From positions 62,001 through 126,000 of the forward strand of contig NZ_BJYX01000008.1 in assembly GCF_007991735.1 (NCBI RefSeq): DNA of 64,000 nucleotides, given 5' to 3'. This DNA comes from Terrabacter aerolatus (GTDB taxonomy: Bacteria > Actinomycetota > Actinomycetes > Actinomycetales > Dermatophilaceae). A program made the position numbers and the translations under genes. Shown piece after piece: positions 62,027 through 64,000 of this stretch. A model generated the notes under the pieces. It was not told where the DNA came from. It saw only the letters and a program-made list of their open reading frames with translations, and ran no database searches. Within the stretch, counting starts at the first letter, position 1; the number at the start of each line of letters is the position of its first letter.

Positions 62027-62091
62027 GCCCGCATCATGCCGTGCCGCGGTCGACGGCGGAAGGCATGGTCCGAGAGGCGTCGGACCACGGA

Positions 62092-62160
62092 TTCCGAAGG
62101 TGTTGGACTCTGATTCAAACGAAAAAGCACAGGTTCGGTGTCCGTTTCGACGGCCCGGGA
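62092..62160 (+). promoter_or_regulatory. Low-GC pocket upstream of the DAO-type gene
   Basis: This stretch (TTGGACTCTGATTCAAACG and GAAAAAGCACAGG) is visibly AT-richer than anything near it and lies between divergent genes. It suits a promoter, but I cannot pick out a convincing -10 and -35 pair. Confidence 0.35.
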
Positions 62161-62166
62161 GGTGGC

Positions 62167-63561
62167 ATGATCCCGGCCATGCCCTCCACCGGTTACCGCG
62201 GCCTCAGCCTGTGGCACGACACGATCGACGACATCGAGCCACGCCCCTCCCTCGACCGTGATCTCGAGGTCGACGTCGCGATCGTGGGGGCCGGGTACAC
62301 GGGGCTGTGGACGGCATACCACCTCGTCACGGCCGACCCGTCGATCCGCGTGGCCGTCATCGAGAAGGAGGTGGCCGGCTACGGCGCCTCGGGCCGCAAC
62401 GGCGGCTGGTGCTCGGCGCTCTTCCCCGCCTCGCTCCGGCGGATGGCGGCCGAGCGCGGGCGCGACGCAGCGGTGCGGATGCAGCACCTCCTCCACGACA
62501 CGGTCGCCGACGTCGGCCGGATCGCGACCGCGGAGGGCATCGACTGCCACTTCGACCAGGGCGGCTACCTCTCCGTCGCGCGCAACCCCGCACAGCTCGA
62601 GCGGGTGCGCGAGGAGGTCGCCGAGCACCGGGAGTGGGGCTTCGGCGAGGCGGACCACCGCCTGCTCGACGCCCACGAGGTCACCGCGTTCGCCGGTGTC
62701 AGCGACGCGCTCGGTGGCTCCTTCACGCCGCACTGCGCGGCGATCCACCCGGCCCGGCTCGTGCGCGGGCTCGCGGACGCCGTCGAGCGGCGGGGGGTCG
62801 TCATCCACGAGCGGACCATGGCCGCCGACGTGCGCAGCCATCGCGTGGTCACGCCGCACGGCACCGTGCGCGCCGACCACGTCGTGCTCGCCACCGAGGG
62901 CTACACGCCCACCGTCGCCGGGCGCCGCCGGGCCATCGCGCCCATCTACTCGCTCATGACGGCGACCGAGCCGCTCCCGGAGCACCTGTGGGCGCAGATC
63001 GGCCTCGACAAGCGCACGACGTTCGCCGACAACCGGCACCTGACGATCTACGGCCAGCGCACCCGCGACGGACGGATCGCCTTCGGAGGCAGAGGCGCTC
63101 CCTACCACTACGCCTCGAAGGTGTCACCGCTCTACGACCGTGACGAGCGCGTCCACGCCGCGCTGCGCCGGATCCTCGTCGAGCTCTTCCCCGTCCTCGA
63201 CGGGGTCACCTTCACCCACGCCTGGGGTGGCAACCTCGGCGTCCCGCGCGACTGGTTCCCCTCGGTGCGGCACGACCGGCACACCGGCCTGGCCTTCGCC
63301 GGCGGCTACGTCGGCGACGGGGTCGCCACCTCCGCGCTCGCGGGCCGCACCCTCGCGGCGATGATCCGCGACGACGACCCCGACGACCTCGCCTCGCTGC
63401 CCTGGGCGGGACGCACGTCCCGGGACTGGGAACCGGAGCCGCTGCGCTGGCTGGGGGTCAACGCCGTCACGGCCCTGATGACCTCGGCCGACTGGTCCGA
63501 GCGCCGCACGGGCCGTCCCTCACGGGCGGCGTCGGCCTTCTGGGCGGCGCTGGGACAGTAG
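62167..63561 (+). CDS. DAO-type FAD oxidoreductase (glycine/putrescine oxidase-like)
   Basis: A 464-residue flavoprotein of the D-amino-acid-oxidase superfamily. VAIVGAGYTGLWTAYHL is the FAD-binding motif; GYGASGRNGGWCSALFPASL contains the GASGRNGG signature; the C-terminal FAGGYVGDGVATSALAGRTLA is the second cofactor block. It resembles gamma-glutamylputrescine oxidase (PuuB) and sarcosine-oxidase relatives. ATG 62167 has GGAGG upstream. A low-GC pocket (about 62100-62150) upstream is the likely promoter. Confidence 0.86.
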   Translation: MIPAMPSTGYRGLSLWHDTIDDIEPRPSLDRDLEVDVAIVGAGYTGLWTAYHLVTADPSIRVAVIEKEVAGYGASGRNGGWCSALFPASLRRMAAERGRDAAVRMQHLLHDTVADVGRIATAEGIDCHFDQGGYLSVARNPAQLERVREEVAEHREWGFGEADHRLLDAHEVTAFAGVSDALGGSFTPHCAAIHPARLVRGLADAVERRGVVIHERTMAADVRSHRVVTPHGTVRADHVVLATEGYTPTVAGRRRAIAPIYSLMTATEPLPEHLWAQIGLDKRTTFADNRHLTIYGQRTRDGRIAFGGRGAPYHYASKVSPLYDRDERVHAALRRILVELFPVLDGVTFTHAWGGNLGVPRDWFPSVRHDRHTGLAFAGGYVGDGVATSALAGRTLAAMIRDDDPDDLASLPWAGRTSRDWEPEPLRWLGVNAVTALMTSADWSERRTGRPSRAASAFWAALGQ

Positions 63562-63751
63562 CCGCCGGGGCCACTGCCCGGGGTTGCCGGACGGCCGCCA
63601 CCCGATGAGGTGCCCGGTGCGACCGAGTCGACCCCTGCCCTCGTCCGCCGCGTCTTCTGGGTCGTCCCGGAGTTCGACCGGCGCAACCGAACCGGGAGCC
63701 CGGTGGGAGAGGCCGCGACGCGCCGTCCGCTGGCACCTCTAGGGTGCGGGC

Positions 63752-64000
63752 ATGGTCGACCGCATCCCCATCGCCGTCGCGGCCCTGGTGCGCGACGGTC
63801 ACGTGCTCCTCGTCCACCGCCACCCGTCACGCCGGTGGTATCCCGACTGCTGGGACCTCGTCGGCGGTCACGTCGACGCCGGCGAGTCGCCCCAGCAGGC
63901 CGTCGAGCGGGAGTGTCTCGAGGAGCTCGGTGTCCGCGTGCTCGACCCGGTGCCCTTCGACCTGACGACCAGCGACCCGACGCTCGACGTCCACGCGTTC
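63752..64000 (+). CDS. NUDIX hydrolase, cut by the right edge
   Basis: The first 83 codons are visible. IAVAALVRDGHVLLVHRHPS leads into the Nudix box GGHVDAGESPQQAVERECLEELGV with its REXXEE-type residues (E-C-L-E-E, one position changed from the common U). It probably hydrolyses a nucleoside-diphosphate derivative. ATG 63752 lies 190 bases after the flavoprotein stop. The C-terminus is missing. Confidence 0.85.
   Translation, partial: MVDRIPIAVAALVRDGHVLLVHRHPSRRWYPDCWDLVGGHVDAGESPQQAVERECLEELGVRVLDPVPFDLTTSDPTLDVHAF

Overview
The window is very GC-rich (roughly 73% by eye), uses many GTG starts, and packs genes tightly on both strands with frequent 4-base ATGA/GTGA overlaps. This is a high-GC actinobacterial chromosome. 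Family content points to the order Micrococcales and perhaps the Intrasporangiaceae (Janibacter/Knoellia/Terrabacter relatives): a Bpa-type proteasome activator ending in GQYL, an MptB-like mannosyltransferase, a DesA3-like desaturase with its reductase, and a DUF1876/DUF1918/PPDK stress cluster. The genus is inference. I saw no rRNA, tRNA, CRISPR array, prophage or insertion sequence; this looks like core chromosome.

Layout. 1-5 kb: a PAP2 phosphatase cut by the left edge, a lipid desaturase plus ferredoxin-type reductase operon, and a divergent PucR/CdaR-type regulator. 5-11 kb: a frameshifted DUF4385-like gene, 3-methyladenine glycosylase, a sulfatase with its (frameshifted) formylglycine-generating enzyme, a PYROXD2-like flavoprotein and a secreted SGNH esterase. 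11-20 kb: DUF6325 and SHOCT proteins, a SulP transporter, a bacterial PH-domain protein, an acyl-CoA ligase, a membrane metallophosphoesterase, a histidine phosphatase and Bpa. 20-25 kb: a PadR-controlled ABC exporter operon with a clear double-palindrome operator. 25-35.5 kb: a quinone oxidoreductase, an IclR regulator and the histidine utilisation genes hutH, hutU, an M20 amidohydrolase, hutF and hutI. Two unrelated reverse genes split the hut set.

35.4-42.4 kb: a DosR/OsdR-type stress island with DUF1918, a beta-CASP metallo-beta-lactamase, a DUF1918-DUF1876 fusion, a zinc alcohol dehydrogenase, pyruvate phosphate dikinase and DUF4235. Two DosR-like boxes lie in its promoter regions. 42.5-45.7 kb: a TPP riboswitch ahead of ykoE and a fused EcfA-EcfA-EcfT protein, i.e. 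a thiamine/HMP importer. 45.7-51.1 kb: lipoproteins, a phosphatase, an MptB-like mannosyltransferase and AlaA. 51.2-52.8 kb: a fluoride riboswitch leading a universal-stress-like gene and two fluC genes. 52.9-64 kb: an LLM flavoprotein, OsmC, an L,D-transpeptidase, a thioesterase/TetR/ldh group, DUF2071, a TetR with a perfect operator, a class III aminotransferase divergent from a glycine-oxidase-like flavoprotein, and a NUDIX gene cut by the right edge.

The most unusual signal is not a gene. The octamer GTATGCCG (or its complement CGGCATAC) occurs 33 times by my count, on both strands, in genes and between them. Base composition alone would give about two. In genes it mostly appears as TAT-GCC or GCA-TAC, and twice forces a rare ATA codon, so the DNA word itself appears to be favoured.
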